A stretch of DNA of 64,000 bases from Notamacropus eugenii (taxonomy: Eukaryota; Chordata; Mammalia; Diprotodontia; Macropodidae), in NCBI RefSeq assembly GCF_028372415.1, contig NC_092875.1:190369522-190433521 (forward strand), written 5' to 3'. Each line of letters opens with the position of its first letter. Position 1 is the stretch's first letter. The notes under the pieces were generated by a model. The model saw only the letters and a program-made list of their open reading frames with translations. It had not been told where the DNA came from and did no database searches. Position numbers and translations under genes: made by a program. Positions 23,018-33,386 of the stretch are shown here, in pieces.

Positions 23018-24245
23018 AGCAAGGCAGAAATGTGAAAAGGAATAGTATGAGAAGAATGGAGGAAGGCCAAGTGATATGCAAGTAGGGAAACATAAAATTC
23101 CAACAAATATCTAAAAAGCCCTGGAAAAGATCCCAACCAGAATTATCAATTGCTTTATGCCAGACATAGAACTCACCGTTCCAGTATCTGGTATCCGCAC
23201 TCCGTTGCTCTGTCTCTTGAGCTCACCTACCTCCACAGTGTCTAGGATTCAAAAGAGGTGAAATAAAAGAAGGAAAGAAAAGCTAATACGTTGGATGAAA
23301 CAAGCTACATGAGTATTGCTTACTAGCATACTAAATAATGAACAGAATAATAAATAATCCATTGGAAGTAAAACACAGATGCTCACTGTTACTAGGTAAT
23401 GTTTGCATAGCATTTTTCATTTGAGAACCTTTCATCATTAAGCCATATTTTCCTCTGAGACCTGTAAAGTGGCTGCATTTCTTATAGCTTGGTAAACTTT
23501 CTATAGAATGTAGACTACATTCAAATATGGTGTATTGGAATTACTTTTATTTTACTTTTCCCACACCTATGCAGGTCTATTTAAACACATGATATTTGCC
23601 TAAGACCATCTGTTCCTTCTATTTATTAGAGTCAGGGTCTGAGGTAGAATGCTGAATTGTAACCTTAATCATGGTTTATGCAGACTCTATCAAGATAGTA
23701 TTTTTTCCTGAAGGATTATTTCAGAGTGGAAGTTGATGAAGAGAAGGGGAAGGTTTTACATACAATCTGATACCCAAAAGCAACCTTTTGAGGATAATGA
23801 TAATGGAAAAATCAATTCATTCCTCCCTGGCCCCCCTTTAAAAAAATTGTTCTTTTTCAAAGAAATTCCCTTTGATGAGAAATGCATTGTTTGTGTGTTG
23901 GACAGATGGTTCTCAACATGTTTTCCATAATAATAATTTTTTTAATTAAGTAAACAACAAAAAAACCAGTACTGTCATATATCTACAACTAAATAGATTA
24001 GAACTACTTGTTTAAGACATCACAAAGCAGCATGTCAAATGCTGAACAAAGGAAATTTAGTGTGATAATTCTTTAGTAAATGAGTGGTATGATCTTTATT
24101 ACTCATGAATAAATGTTCTAATGAGAAAGAGTCCCAGCTCAAATACTGCTTTCTCCAAAAAGCCTCTCCAAATATCCCTTAATTGTAGTACCTTCCCTCT
24201 ATTGATTTTGTCCAATTTATCCTGTGTATATCTTGTTTGAACACA
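23018..24245. other. Intergenic, no gene recognised
   Basis: AT-rich sequence with no assignable gene; a few MIR-like words only. Confidence 0.55.
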
Positions 24246-24249
24246 ATTG

Positions 24250-24415
24250 TTGACAGAGATAGCTAGGTGATGCAGTGGACAGAGCACTGGACCTGTAGTC
24301 AATAAAATCTGAGTTCAAATTTGGTCTTAGACACTTGCTAGCTATGTGACCCTGGCAAGTCACTTAACTTCTGTTTGCAGTTTATTTATTTGTAAAATGG
24401 GGATTACAGTAGCAG
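24250..24415 (+). repeat. tRNA-derived SINE (MIR/Mar type)
   Basis: 'agctaggtgatgcagtggac', 'agagcactggacctgtagtc', 'gagttcaaatttggtcttag', 'gctatgtgaccctggcaagt' and 'tttgtaaaatggggatta' form the head and core of a marsupial tRNA-derived SINE. An adjoining 24417-24486 block is a local 'ataatacttg' tandem repeat. Confidence 0.85.
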
Positions 24416-24534
24416 AGTTGTATAATACTTGATAATACTTGTATAATACTTGATAATACAATACAATACAAGATAATACTTGTAAAGCAGTTAGCACAGT
24501 TCCTGGCAGGTAACAGGGCTATAGAAATGTTGAC

Positions 24535-24582
24535 GATGATGATGATGATTGATGGTGATTGATGATGATGATGATGATGATA
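24535..24582. repeat. (GAT)n microsatellite
   Basis: GAT/ATG triplets interrupted by 'tgatggtgatt'. Confidence 0.9.
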
Positions 24583-24583
24583 T

Positions 24584-24985
24584 GTCTCCCACTAGACTGT
24601 GAGATCTTGCAAGCAGGGACTGCCTTTCACCTTTGAAGCAGCTAGATGGCACAGTGGATAGAGGGCTAGACCTAGAAGGAAGAAGACCTCGTTTCAAATC
24701 TGGCTTCAGATATTTATTAGTTCTGTGACCCTGGGCAAGTCATTTACTCTTTGGTTTTTGCCTCAGTTTTCTTAACTGTAAAATGGGAATAATAACACCA
24801 CTTACCTCACAGCAATGTTGTGAGGATCAAATGAGAGAATATGTGTAAAGTGCTTATGATATATAGAAGGTGCTATGTAAATGTTTACTCCTTGCACTTT
24901 CCCACCCCATCTTTGTATCTCCAATATTTAGCACAGTGTCTGGCATATTGTAGGTGCTTAATAAATGCTTACTGACTAGTCTTCA
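24584..24985 (+). mobile_element. L2 3' end split by a SINE insertion
   Basis: L2 tail sequence 'ccactagactgtgagatctt', 'caagcagggactgcc' stops near 24635 and resumes near 24910 as 'ctttgtatctccaatattta', 'gcacagtgtctggcat', 'gtaggtgcttaataaatgc'. The gap is filled by the SINE at 24636-24895. Confidence 0.75.
24636..24895 (+). repeat. tRNA-derived SINE inserted in an L2 tail
   Basis: Complete head-to-tail SINE: 'agcagctagatggcacagtg', 'gatagagggctagacctaga', 'tctgtgaccctgggcaagtc', 'cttaactgtaaaatgggaat', 'cagcaatgttgtgaggatca' and 'aaagtgcttatgatatatag'. Confidence 0.85.
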
Positions 24986-25084
24986 GAGCAGTAAAATGTC
25001 CTGTATTTAGGCAGAATTAAGAATGGAATGGAAGGATGTACTTGTGTTCCAGAAATCACTGAAATACCTGAAATCTTAGTGGTC

Positions 25085-25275
25085 AGAGACCAAGGAGAAA
25101 ACTAAGGAATATGGTTCTAAGTTAAAGTAAAAAAATATTGATTAAAAACCTGATTCTTACATTTATTAGCCGTGTTGTCATGGGCAAATTACTGAACCTC
25201 CAAAGCCTCATTTTCCTCATCTCTAAAATAAGCAGCTTGAACTGTATGGACTGTATGGTCCCTAACATTTAGGGG
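25085..25275 (+). repeat. MIR-family SINE
   Basis: 'ttagccgtgttgtcatgggc', 'aaattactgaacctccaaag', 'cattttcctcatctctaaaa' and 'gaactgtatggactg' are in MIR order; diverged. Confidence 0.75.
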
Positions 25276-25982
25276 TCTGTTGGAGCCAGCACATACAGTG
25301 CTACATTTTTACTGTAATCATTTACACCTCAGAAACCAGCAACCTGTTCATCAAGGTTTGATTTATAGCTTTGTTGATTCTCCAGAATTAAAGTGATAGA
25401 GAAAATGTTAAAAACAGCAGATCAAATTTAAGTCTGTTGTGTTTACACCTTCCCCACCCCACCCCCGACACCTCCAGAGTGTTAGTTGTTAAACATTTAC
25501 CAACACACTTCTGCTCTCTGTGATCCAATGACCTCACAGGGCTGTTTTGGAAAAATTGTTTTATAAAAAAGCTCTATATGACTTTTTATTAATAGCATAA
25601 TTGATATGACACAGCCCTTTGATGAACTAATTTTGCCTTCAAACCCACTTAACATGCTATAGGACTCTGACTTACTAGTAAGGTTCTAGGGTTAGATCAA
25701 GAATGAATGAATAATGAATGATTAAAGGAATCTTGATAGCTGAATGACAGAAAGCATATGAGGGCCTCTCCACAAAACACCTTCAAACAGACCTAGAAAA
25801 TTTACCAGACTGAATCCTGTTGGGGAAATCCAGAAAATGCTACAGTGAATCATTTGCCTAACCCAGGTTGACATAGGGAAACAGAGATCTGCAGACACTA
25901 GGGACAGGGTGGTCTACTCCAGCACCCAGGAATAGGATGCAAGATGAGGTCCCAGATCAGATTAGGATACTCCAAGCCACAG

Positions 25983-26245
25983 GCAGCTAGGTGGTACCAA
26001 TGAATAGAGAACCTGGGCTAGAGACACGAAGATCCGAGTTCAAATCTGATCTCAAACACTTACTAGTTGTGTGATTCCCAGCAAGTCACTTAACCCCCAT
26101 TTGCCTGCGTTTCTCATCTGTAAAATAGGGACACACTGAAGAAGGAAATGATAAACGACTCCAGGAACTTTGCCAAGAAAATTCTATGGACAAAGTCTAT
26201 CGAGTTACAGAGTCGGACATAACTGAAGTACTGCACAATAACCCA
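25983..26245 (+). repeat. Mar1-type marsupial SINE
   Basis: The tRNA-like head 'ggcagctaggtggtaccaat', a core with 'gcaagtcacttaacccccat', and the RTE-like tail 'gactccaggaactttgccaa', 'gagtcggacataactgaag'. The tail distinguishes Mar1-type SINEs from MIR and points to a marsupial genome. Confidence 0.85.
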
Positions 26246-26249
26246 TACA

Positions 26250-27050
26250 AGGGCATCAGAAAGGGAACAGGTGCCAGCTTTGACATCTTTCCCACAGTCT
26301 TTCTGTATATAAGCTCTCTCTTGTCTTCATGAAGGGGCTCATATTCAATCCAGCTGATTCTAACTGAGATTCAATCTGTTCTGTTTGTCAATAGAAGCAT
26401 CACAAATGCTTAGGCTTCTTACGAGTCAACCCAATATGGTGAATCTTTAATAAACTTTGTTTAACTTTGGCTGAAAGAAGGTTGGAGTTGAATCCATTCC
26501 GGCAGGACCTGGGGTGTTGGTATTTTGGGGTCCCAAGCACCCCAAACCTCAACATTATAATTCTCTCGGGGTACATTAATAAAGGCATAGTGTTCCTCTA
26601 GGTTGTCCTAGACAAGTTAATTTCCAGAAGAGGCATCTAGAATGGTGAGGTGAATGGAGATCATGCTATAGGAAGATCATCTGAAAGAAATGGGAACATT
26701 GTGGGAAATACTAAATTTTGAGCCTTCTCCCCAGAGATCAAGTAGTAGTAGAGGGGAGAGTCTGCTTCGCAGGTATTGGCGGAAATGTTTGTACTGTGTT
26801 GTTACATCTTTGAAGCAGATGTTAAATGATTAAGTGAACCTTGAAGTTGATGTTAAATGATTAAGTGGTCATCATAAGCTTTCTATCCAAATGGGAACAC
26901 AGACAATAAGGACTCAAGCTGATGGAATTAGAGAAAGAAACTCCCTAAGTCTTTCTGCACACCTTGGAACCCTGAGGGTCAGAAGCATTAGGCCTGGCCC
27001 TTCAAGAGTGGGCCCAGAGCATAAATACCACAGAAGGAAAAATGTACAAG
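26250..27050. other. Intergenic, no gene recognised
   Basis: Mostly unassigned. A two-copy tandem repeat lies at 26811-26870, where 'gatgttaaatgattaagtg' occurs twice 31 bp apart. Confidence 0.55.
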
Positions 27051-27054
27051 CTTG

Positions 27055-27290
27055 AAGTAGCTGTGTGTTGTAGGAGAGAGATCACTAGACTTGGTTTCAG
27101 GAAGACTTGAAGTTAAATTCAGTGTGACCCTGAACAACTCAATTAACTCTTTGGGGTTTCAGTTTCTTAATCTGTAAAATAAGGATAAAAACACCACCCA
27201 CTTTACAGGATCCAATAAGTTAATACTTTGTAAACCAAGCTGGAAAGCAATTTGTAAATTTAATGAGCTATTATTATGTTTATAAGTGCT
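27055..27290 (+). repeat. MIR-family SINE
   Basis: 'agatcactagacttggtttc', 'gtgtgaccctgaacaactca', 'cagtttcttaatctgtaaaa' and 'aagctggaaagcaatttgta' in MIR order. Confidence 0.8.
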
Positions 27291-27420
27291 ATTTATGATT
27301 TCAGTGGGCTACCTGGGGACATAGTGGCTTCTTCTTCACCTGAGATTTGAAAAAAAAAAAAAAAAGCTAGATACCTCCAGTTAAATAGAGTAGCATGATG
27401 AGAGCATTCATTGACCTTTA

Positions 27421-30183
27421 TTTATATATATATTTATTTATTTAACTTTTAACATTCATTTTCACAAAATTTTGGGTTCCAAATTTTCTCCCCTTTTGTC
27501 CCCTCCCCTCCCCCAAAACACCAAGCATTCTAATTACCCCTATCACCAATCTGCTCTCTCTTCTATCATCCCTCCCTGCCCTTGTCTCCATCTTCTCTTT
27601 TGTCCTGTAGGGCCACATAACTTTCTATACCCCTTTACCTGTATTTCTTATTTCCTAGTAGCAAGAACAGTACTCGACAGTTGTTTCTAAAACTTTGAGT
27701 TCCAACTTCTCTTCATCCCTCCCTCCCCACCCCTTCCCTTTGGAAGGCAAGCAATTCAATATAGGCCATATCTGTGTAGTTTTGCAAATGACTTCCATAA
27801 TAGTTGTGTTGTATAGGACTAACTATATTTCCCTCCATCCTATCCTGTCCCTCATTACTTCTATTCTCTCTTTTGATCCTGTCCCTCCCCATGAGTGCTG
27901 ACCTCAATTGCTCCCTCCTCCCCATGCCATCCCTTCCATCATCCCCCCCACCCTGCTTATCCCCTTATCCCCCACTTTCCTGTATTGTAAGATAGGTTTT
28001 CATACCTAAATGAGTGTGCATTTTATTCCTTCCTTTAGTCAAATGTGATGAGAGTAAACTTCATGTTTTTCTCTCACCTCCCCTCTTTTTCCCTCCACTA
28101 ATAAGTCTTTTGCTTGCCTCTTTTATGAGATAATTTGCCCCATTCCATTTCTCCCTTTCTTCTCCCAATACATTTCTCTCTCACTGCTTGATTTCATTTT
28201 TTAAAGATATGATCCCATCCTCTTCAATTCACTCTGTGCACTCTGTCTCTATGTGTGTATGCGTGTGCATGTGCATGTGTGTGTGTGTAATCCCACCCAG
28301 TACCCAGATACTGAAAAGTTTCAAGAGTTACAAATATTGTCTTTCCATGTAGGAATGTAAACAGTTCAACTTGAGTAAGTCCCTTATGACTTCTCTTTGC
28401 TGTTTACCTTTTCATGCTTCTTTTCATTCCTGTGTTTGAAAGTCAAATTTTCTTCTCAGCTCTGGTCTTTTCATCAAGATTGCTTGAAAGTCCTCTATCT
28501 CACTGAAAGACCAATTTTTCCCCTGAAGTATTGTACTCAGTTTTGCTGGGTAGGTGATTCTTGGTTTTAGTCCTAGTTCCTTTGACTTCTGGAATACCCT
28601 ATTCTATGCCCTTCGATCCCTTAATGTAGAAGCTGCTAGATCTTGTGTTATCCTGATTGTATTTCCACAATACTTGAATTGTTTCTTTCTAGCTGCTTGC
28701 AATATTTTCTCCTTGACCTGGGAACTCTGGAATTTGGCCACAATGTTCCTAGGAGTTTCTCTTTTTGGATCTCTTTCAGGTGGTGAGCTGTGGATTCCTT
28801 GAATACTTATTTTGCCCTCTGGTTCTAGAATCTCAGGGCAGTTTTCCTTGATAATTTCATGAAAGATGATGTCTGGGCTCTTTTTTTTGATCATGGCTTT
28901 CAGGTAGGCCCATAATTTTAAAATTGTCTCTTCTGGATCTATTTTCCAGGTCAGTTGTTTTTCCAATGAGATATTTCACATTATCTTCCATTTTTTCATT
29001 CTTTTGGTTTTGTTTTGTGATTTCTTGGTTTCTCATAAAGTCATTGGCCTCCATCTGTTCCATTCTAATTTTGAAAGAACTATTTTCTTCAGTGAGCTTT
29101 TGAATCTCCTTTGCCATTTGGCTAATCCTGCTTTTGAAAGCATTCTTCTCCTCATTGGCTTTTTGAACCTCTTTTGCCAATTGAGTTAGCCTATTTTTCA
29201 AGGTGTTATTTTCTTCAGCATATTTTTGGGTCTCCTTTAGCAGGGTGTTTACTTGTTTTTCATGCTTTAGTTGCATGTCTCTCATTTCTCTTCCCAGTTT
29301 TTCCTCCACCTCTCTAACTTGATTTTCAAAATCCTTTTTGAGCTCTTCCATGGCCTGAGCCCATTGAGTGGGCTGGGATACAGAAGCCTTGACTTCTGTG
29401 TCTTTCCCTGATGGTAAGCATTGTTCTTCCTCATCAGAAAGGAAGGGAGGAAATACCTGTTCACCAAGAAAGTAACCTTCTATAGTCTTATTTTTTTTCC
29501 CTTTTCTGGTCATTTTCCCAGCCAGTGACTTGACTTCTGAATATTCTCTTCACACCCACTTGGCCTCCAGATCCACCCAACCAGCGCTTGGGGTCTGAGA
29601 TTCAAATGCTGCTTCCCAGCCTCAGGGCTTTTGGCAGGGGCGGGGCTGCTATTCAGTGTGAGATTAAGGTCAGGTGCTCAGGTGGGGGCAGGGCCGCCTC
29701 ACGGGCTCAGTTACCTCAGGGGGTTTATGCAGAGACCTTCAACAATGGATCTGAGCTCCTGCTTGCTTGGGGAGCCCTGGTCTGCTCCCGCCTCCACTGC
29801 TGCCTCCCGAGGACGCCTGCATTATGGGGGCACCCCACTCCCCTCTCGGCAAGCCGAGAAGACCCTCTCACCAACCTTTGGGGCCCATGGGTGGAGGGAC
29901 CCATGTGGCTGCTGGAGATTCTGTCCCTGAAGCCTGCTTGGATCTGCTCCTCTTGGTGCGTTGCGGCCAAGGCAGGGCTGGGCTCTGGGTCTGGGGCGTG
30001 ATGGATCTTTTGCGAGAGGTTTGCAGGGCTCTCTGGAACAGAAATCTCATCTGCTCGGTTGTTCTGTGGCTTCTGCTGCTCCAGAATTTGTTGGGAGTTC
30101 TTTTTTTACATATATTTTATGGTCTGTGGGTTTGGAGCTAGCGTATGCGTGTCTTTCTACTCCGCCATCTTGGCTCCGCCCCC
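27421..30183 (-). mobile_element. HAL1 half-LINE, full length, recently inserted, ORF1 broken
   Basis: Full-length minus-orientation element. The 5' end has 'ccgccatcttggctccgccc' at about 30162-30181 on the plus strand. A GC-rich 5' UTR (29.5-30.18 kb), ORF1, a TG-rich microsatellite near 28255, and a 3' UTR ending next to a TA/T-rich tail at 27421 follow. The 15-bp attcattgac-[C/T]-ttta flanks it at 27406-27420 and 30184-30198 with one mismatch. There is no ORF2. Confidence 0.9.
28424..29513 (-). pseudogene. HAL1 ORF1 with one frameshift and one nonsense change
   Basis: The frame opens with MTRKGKKNKTIEGYFLGEQ at 29513 and runs 218 codons through the coiled coil (about residues 50-175) into the RRM-like region. 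It then breaks at an 8-T run (plus strand, near 28880) where the intact copy has 'cttctcttga'. The following frame continues the RRM and C-terminal domain (IRITQDLAASTLRDRR) but hits TAG at 28604, where the intact copy has Trp (TGG). The normal end would be TGA at 28424. Otherwise it is very close to the intact copy. Confidence 0.88.
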
Positions 30184-30199
30184 ATTCATTGACTTTTAA

Positions 30200-30335
30200 G
30201 GCAGAGGATCTAGACTCACATTTGCCACTTATCATAAGAGCAAATCACGTCTCTGGGCTTCAGTTTTCTCATCTGTAAAATGTGGGGGTTGAACTAGATG
30301 ACCTCTAAGCTCCCTTCTAGTTATTTTAAAAATAG
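30200..30335 (+). repeat. MIR/Mar-family SINE fragment
   Basis: 'ctgggcttcagttttctcat', 'ctgtaaaatgtgggggttga', 'actagatgacctctaagctc' and 'ccttctagtt' form the core and 3' end. Confidence 0.8.
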
Positions 30336-30339
30336 GTTT

Positions 30340-32255
30340 CTATTGATGTCTTTTGCTTTTTACATCATCATAGTTATCTTTAGTATCTCTCATCCCCTCC
30401 CAGAGATCCATCCTATATATAACAAATTGTTTTTTTAAAGAAGGAAAAAAAATCAACACAATTGAGGAATACATCGAAAAAATCTGAAAATATATGCAAT
30501 GTGTAGACTTCCTGTAGAACTTATATACTTCTCATCTCTACAAAAGTGTCAGTTAGGAGGTGTCCTCTCATATCTTTTCATTCAGGTCATGCTTGAGCTT
30601 TATAATTTTGTTAAATTAACTTTTGATTTTTTTGATGTATGGTTGTTCTTTGCATTTAAATTATTGTAGTTACCATATATATTGTTTTCTTGGCTCTGCT
30701 TACTTTACTCTGCATCAGTTCATGTACTTCCTGTGCTCTGTATTCATCACATACATCATTTCTTACCTTACAGTAGTAATATTCCATTACAGTTATGTCC
30801 CACAATTTAATTAGTCATTCCCCAATAGGCATTACTGTATTTCCAATTCTTTGCTATCACATAAAGTGCTGCTATAAGTATTTTGGTGTATATGGGGACT
30901 TCCTTCTTATCAATGGCTTCCTTAGGGTATAAGTCTAGTAAGGAAGTCATTGGTTCAAAGGGTATGGAGATTTTAACCCATAATTTTCAAAATTTCAAAA
31001 GGCTTTCCAAAATGGTTGTATTGGGTGTTAAGGGAGGACTAGCACCTCTTGTGTAAGGCTTGCCTAAATCTTTTCAGGGCTGCTCACCCACCTTTGGTGT
31101 CTAACCAGTCACCCAACTCTCCCCTGTGGCTCCAAGAAGCTGCAGTATATGCAGTGACCACCCTCTGGTAAAACCATCTCAGCGAATGGGCTAAACCAGG
31201 TTGAGGGTAATCAACAGGCCTCAAACCCACTGGTGAGAAAGGGGGATGTCTACACCAAACATGTGAAAACTCTCCCCACCTCAGCATATTGGGCAGATGA
31301 GAACAATTTGTTCCAATAGCCATGCAGGTGTCTGAAGCAGGTGCTATGGAATGTTTAGAGCCTAGTTAGACATCAAAGATGCCAAGGTCATCCACTGCAT
31401 CCTGGGCCATCACCAACTGTCCTGATTTTTGTCTTGCCACTGGACTTCATTGACTCTGGAAGACAGAGAGGATGATGATTTTGTGCAGCTCTACCTGACT
31501 TAAATCCAATTCACACACAAGTGAAGGCATCCCTCTGTGATGTCATTGGTCCTCTTAAAAAATAAGGACAAACAACCATTTCACAGCTCCAACAAAAGTG
31601 TGTTAGTATGCCTATCATTCCATGACCCTGCCAACATTAAGTGTTGTCCTTTTATGCCATCCTTCTAAAGTGCAGTGTGAGGTGAAACCTCGGTCATTTT
31701 GATTTGCATTTCTCATATTATCAGTGACTTGGATTATTCTCTAAGGTGGTTGTGAATATTTTGGAATTATAACTATTTGTTCATATCCTTTGACCACATA
31801 TCAACTGGGAAATGACTATTAGTCTTTTTTTTATCTTATCTGTATTTATTGGATACTAAACTTTTGTCAGATAAATTTAATACAGATTTTTTTTCTTGTT
31901 TGACCACTTCTCTTCTTTATCCTAAATGCATTAATTTTGTCTGTACAAAAGACTTTCAGTTTCATGTCATCAAAGAGAACTATTTTATCTTTTGTAATTG
32001 CCTCTACCTTGTTTGGCTAAGAACATATCTCCTAGCTGTGAGAAGTTTATAATCTGCTTCTCTTCTCATTTTTTTTTCTAATACTATGACCTTAAATATT
32101 AATATTAAGATCATGTATCCATTTAGATTGTATTGTTTAAAATGTTAATCTAAGCCTAACTTTCACCCCACTGCTTTACAGTTTTCCCTGCAGTTTTTAT
32201 CAAATAAGGAGTTTTTCTCTTAGTTAATTTATGTTTTCCATTCCATCAAACATTC
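30340..32255 (-). mobile_element. L1 fragment: ORF2 3' part and 3' UTR, split by a SINE
   Basis: Read on the minus strand, this follows the end of a mammalian L1 ORF2 and its 3' UTR. On the plus strand the landmarks are 'gtcattccccaataggcatt', 'ccaattctttgctatcac', 'aaagtgctgctataagtatt', 'gttcaaagggtatgg', 'tttgatttgcatttctcata' and, near 32180, 'cagttttccctgcagttttt'. A SINE interrupts it at 31025-31580. No open ORF2 remains. Confidence 0.75.
31025..31580 (+). repeat. Marsupial SINE with RTE-like tail, inserted in L1
   Basis: A 550-bp element containing 'gactagcacctcttgtgtaa', 'ggctgctcacccacctttgg', 'ccaaggtcatccactgcatc' and a 3' end 'attggtcctcttaaaaaata', 'aggacaaacaacc'. It sits precisely where the surrounding L1 sequence ('aaaatggttg' / 'tttcacagctccaac') is interrupted. 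A fragment of the same family lies at 37590-37720 (minus). Confidence 0.7.
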
Positions 32256-32259
32256 CAAC

Positions 32260-33060
32260 TCTAATCAATAGACCTGTGATTCTTGATCAGTCAGTGTTAG
32301 TGTCCAACTGGATGACTGGTGAGATTCTATGACTTTGAGGGCCAGCACACCACCTTAAGAGAGAATGTCAGGGACCCAGACTCCTCTAGGAAGACTTAGA
32401 GTTAGAGCTATGAAAAGAACCCTTGGGGGTCCTAGGCCTATACTTCTGGGGCATTAGTTTGGGACTAAGACATTCTCACCATTATTGGGAGGATGTCAAA
32501 TTGTACCATGACCATATGGCTTCTTCTTTCCCCCAGTCTCAGCTGTTGGATGGTCCTGAGTGGATGCAGGTGTCCTTTGGCAGACTTTCATACCAGTTGC
32601 TCTATCAGTAGCCAACTTTAAATGTCCCTGACACTTCTTTGCAGAAGTTAGTATTTAAGTTTATATAGTTAGGTGTAACTTAAGTGCACATTTTTTTCTC
32701 TTTTGTCTATCTTCTTTTCCTTTACTTTTCTGGTACTGACATTGAGTAGCTGCTATGTGGCACAGGATCAATTTCAGATCTGAAGTTCTTTGTCTATCGT
32801 TTAGTATCATGGTAAGATCAGAGGGATATTTCACATGCTGTTATCTACTGCATGTTACTTTCTCCCCTATTTTGTGCTAGCCTGACAATGGTGTTACAAG
32901 CCAAACTCATCACTCAAGGCATTTTCATCATGAGTAGTCTCATTTTGCCTATCACATTTTTTCATATCAAGTCATAAATATTTTTCCACTCTAAACCATT
33001 GTAATGTTTCCTTGAAACATAAAACACTTCATATTCCCTAGCACCAAAGAGCAAAGGAGC
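32260..33060. other. Intergenic, no feature recognised
   Basis: Unassigned sequence. A plus-strand frame of 62 codons at 32423-32611 has no known similarity. Confidence 0.5.
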
Positions 33061-33065
33061 ATCTA

Positions 33066-33225
33066 AGAATGAGGTTCTTAATCTTTTTGTGTCCTGGACG
33101 CTTCTGGCTGATTGGTCAAGCCTATAGACCCCTTCTCAGAATAATGTTTTTAAAAATATAAAGTAAAATAAATATAGTTACAAAGGAAACCAATTATATT
33201 GAAATGCAGTTATCAAAATATTTCT
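33066..33225. mobile_element. Probable hAT-type DNA transposon fragment
   Basis: 'gaggttcttaatctttttgt', 'tagaccccttctcagaataa', 'caaaggaaaccaattatatt' and 'gaaatgcagttatc' resemble one of the common mammalian hAT fossils beginning with an 'aggttcttaa' end. The other inverted end is not seen. Confidence 0.5.
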
Positions 33226-33386
33226 TTTAAGCCAAGGCCCCAGTTCTGTTCTTACCATGTGCTTTAAAGTGTTTGCAGATGCTTCAAGAGGTAATAGCAC
33301 TGAACAAATAGGTGTATATTCTTTGTAGATAGGCTATGACACCATGACAGTGTTTTTTCTTGATCTTTGCTAAGAGTTGGTATTTT

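Noticed and set aside
24250-24300. tRNA gene candidate (tRNA-like box sequences)
   Set aside because: It is the tRNA-derived head of a SINE; no complete cloverleaf is visible. The same applies to the other Mar/MIR heads.
28554-28802. 82-codon plus-strand frame also found at 34499-34747
   Set aside because: Both are antisense shadows of the HAL1 ORF1 C-terminal domain.
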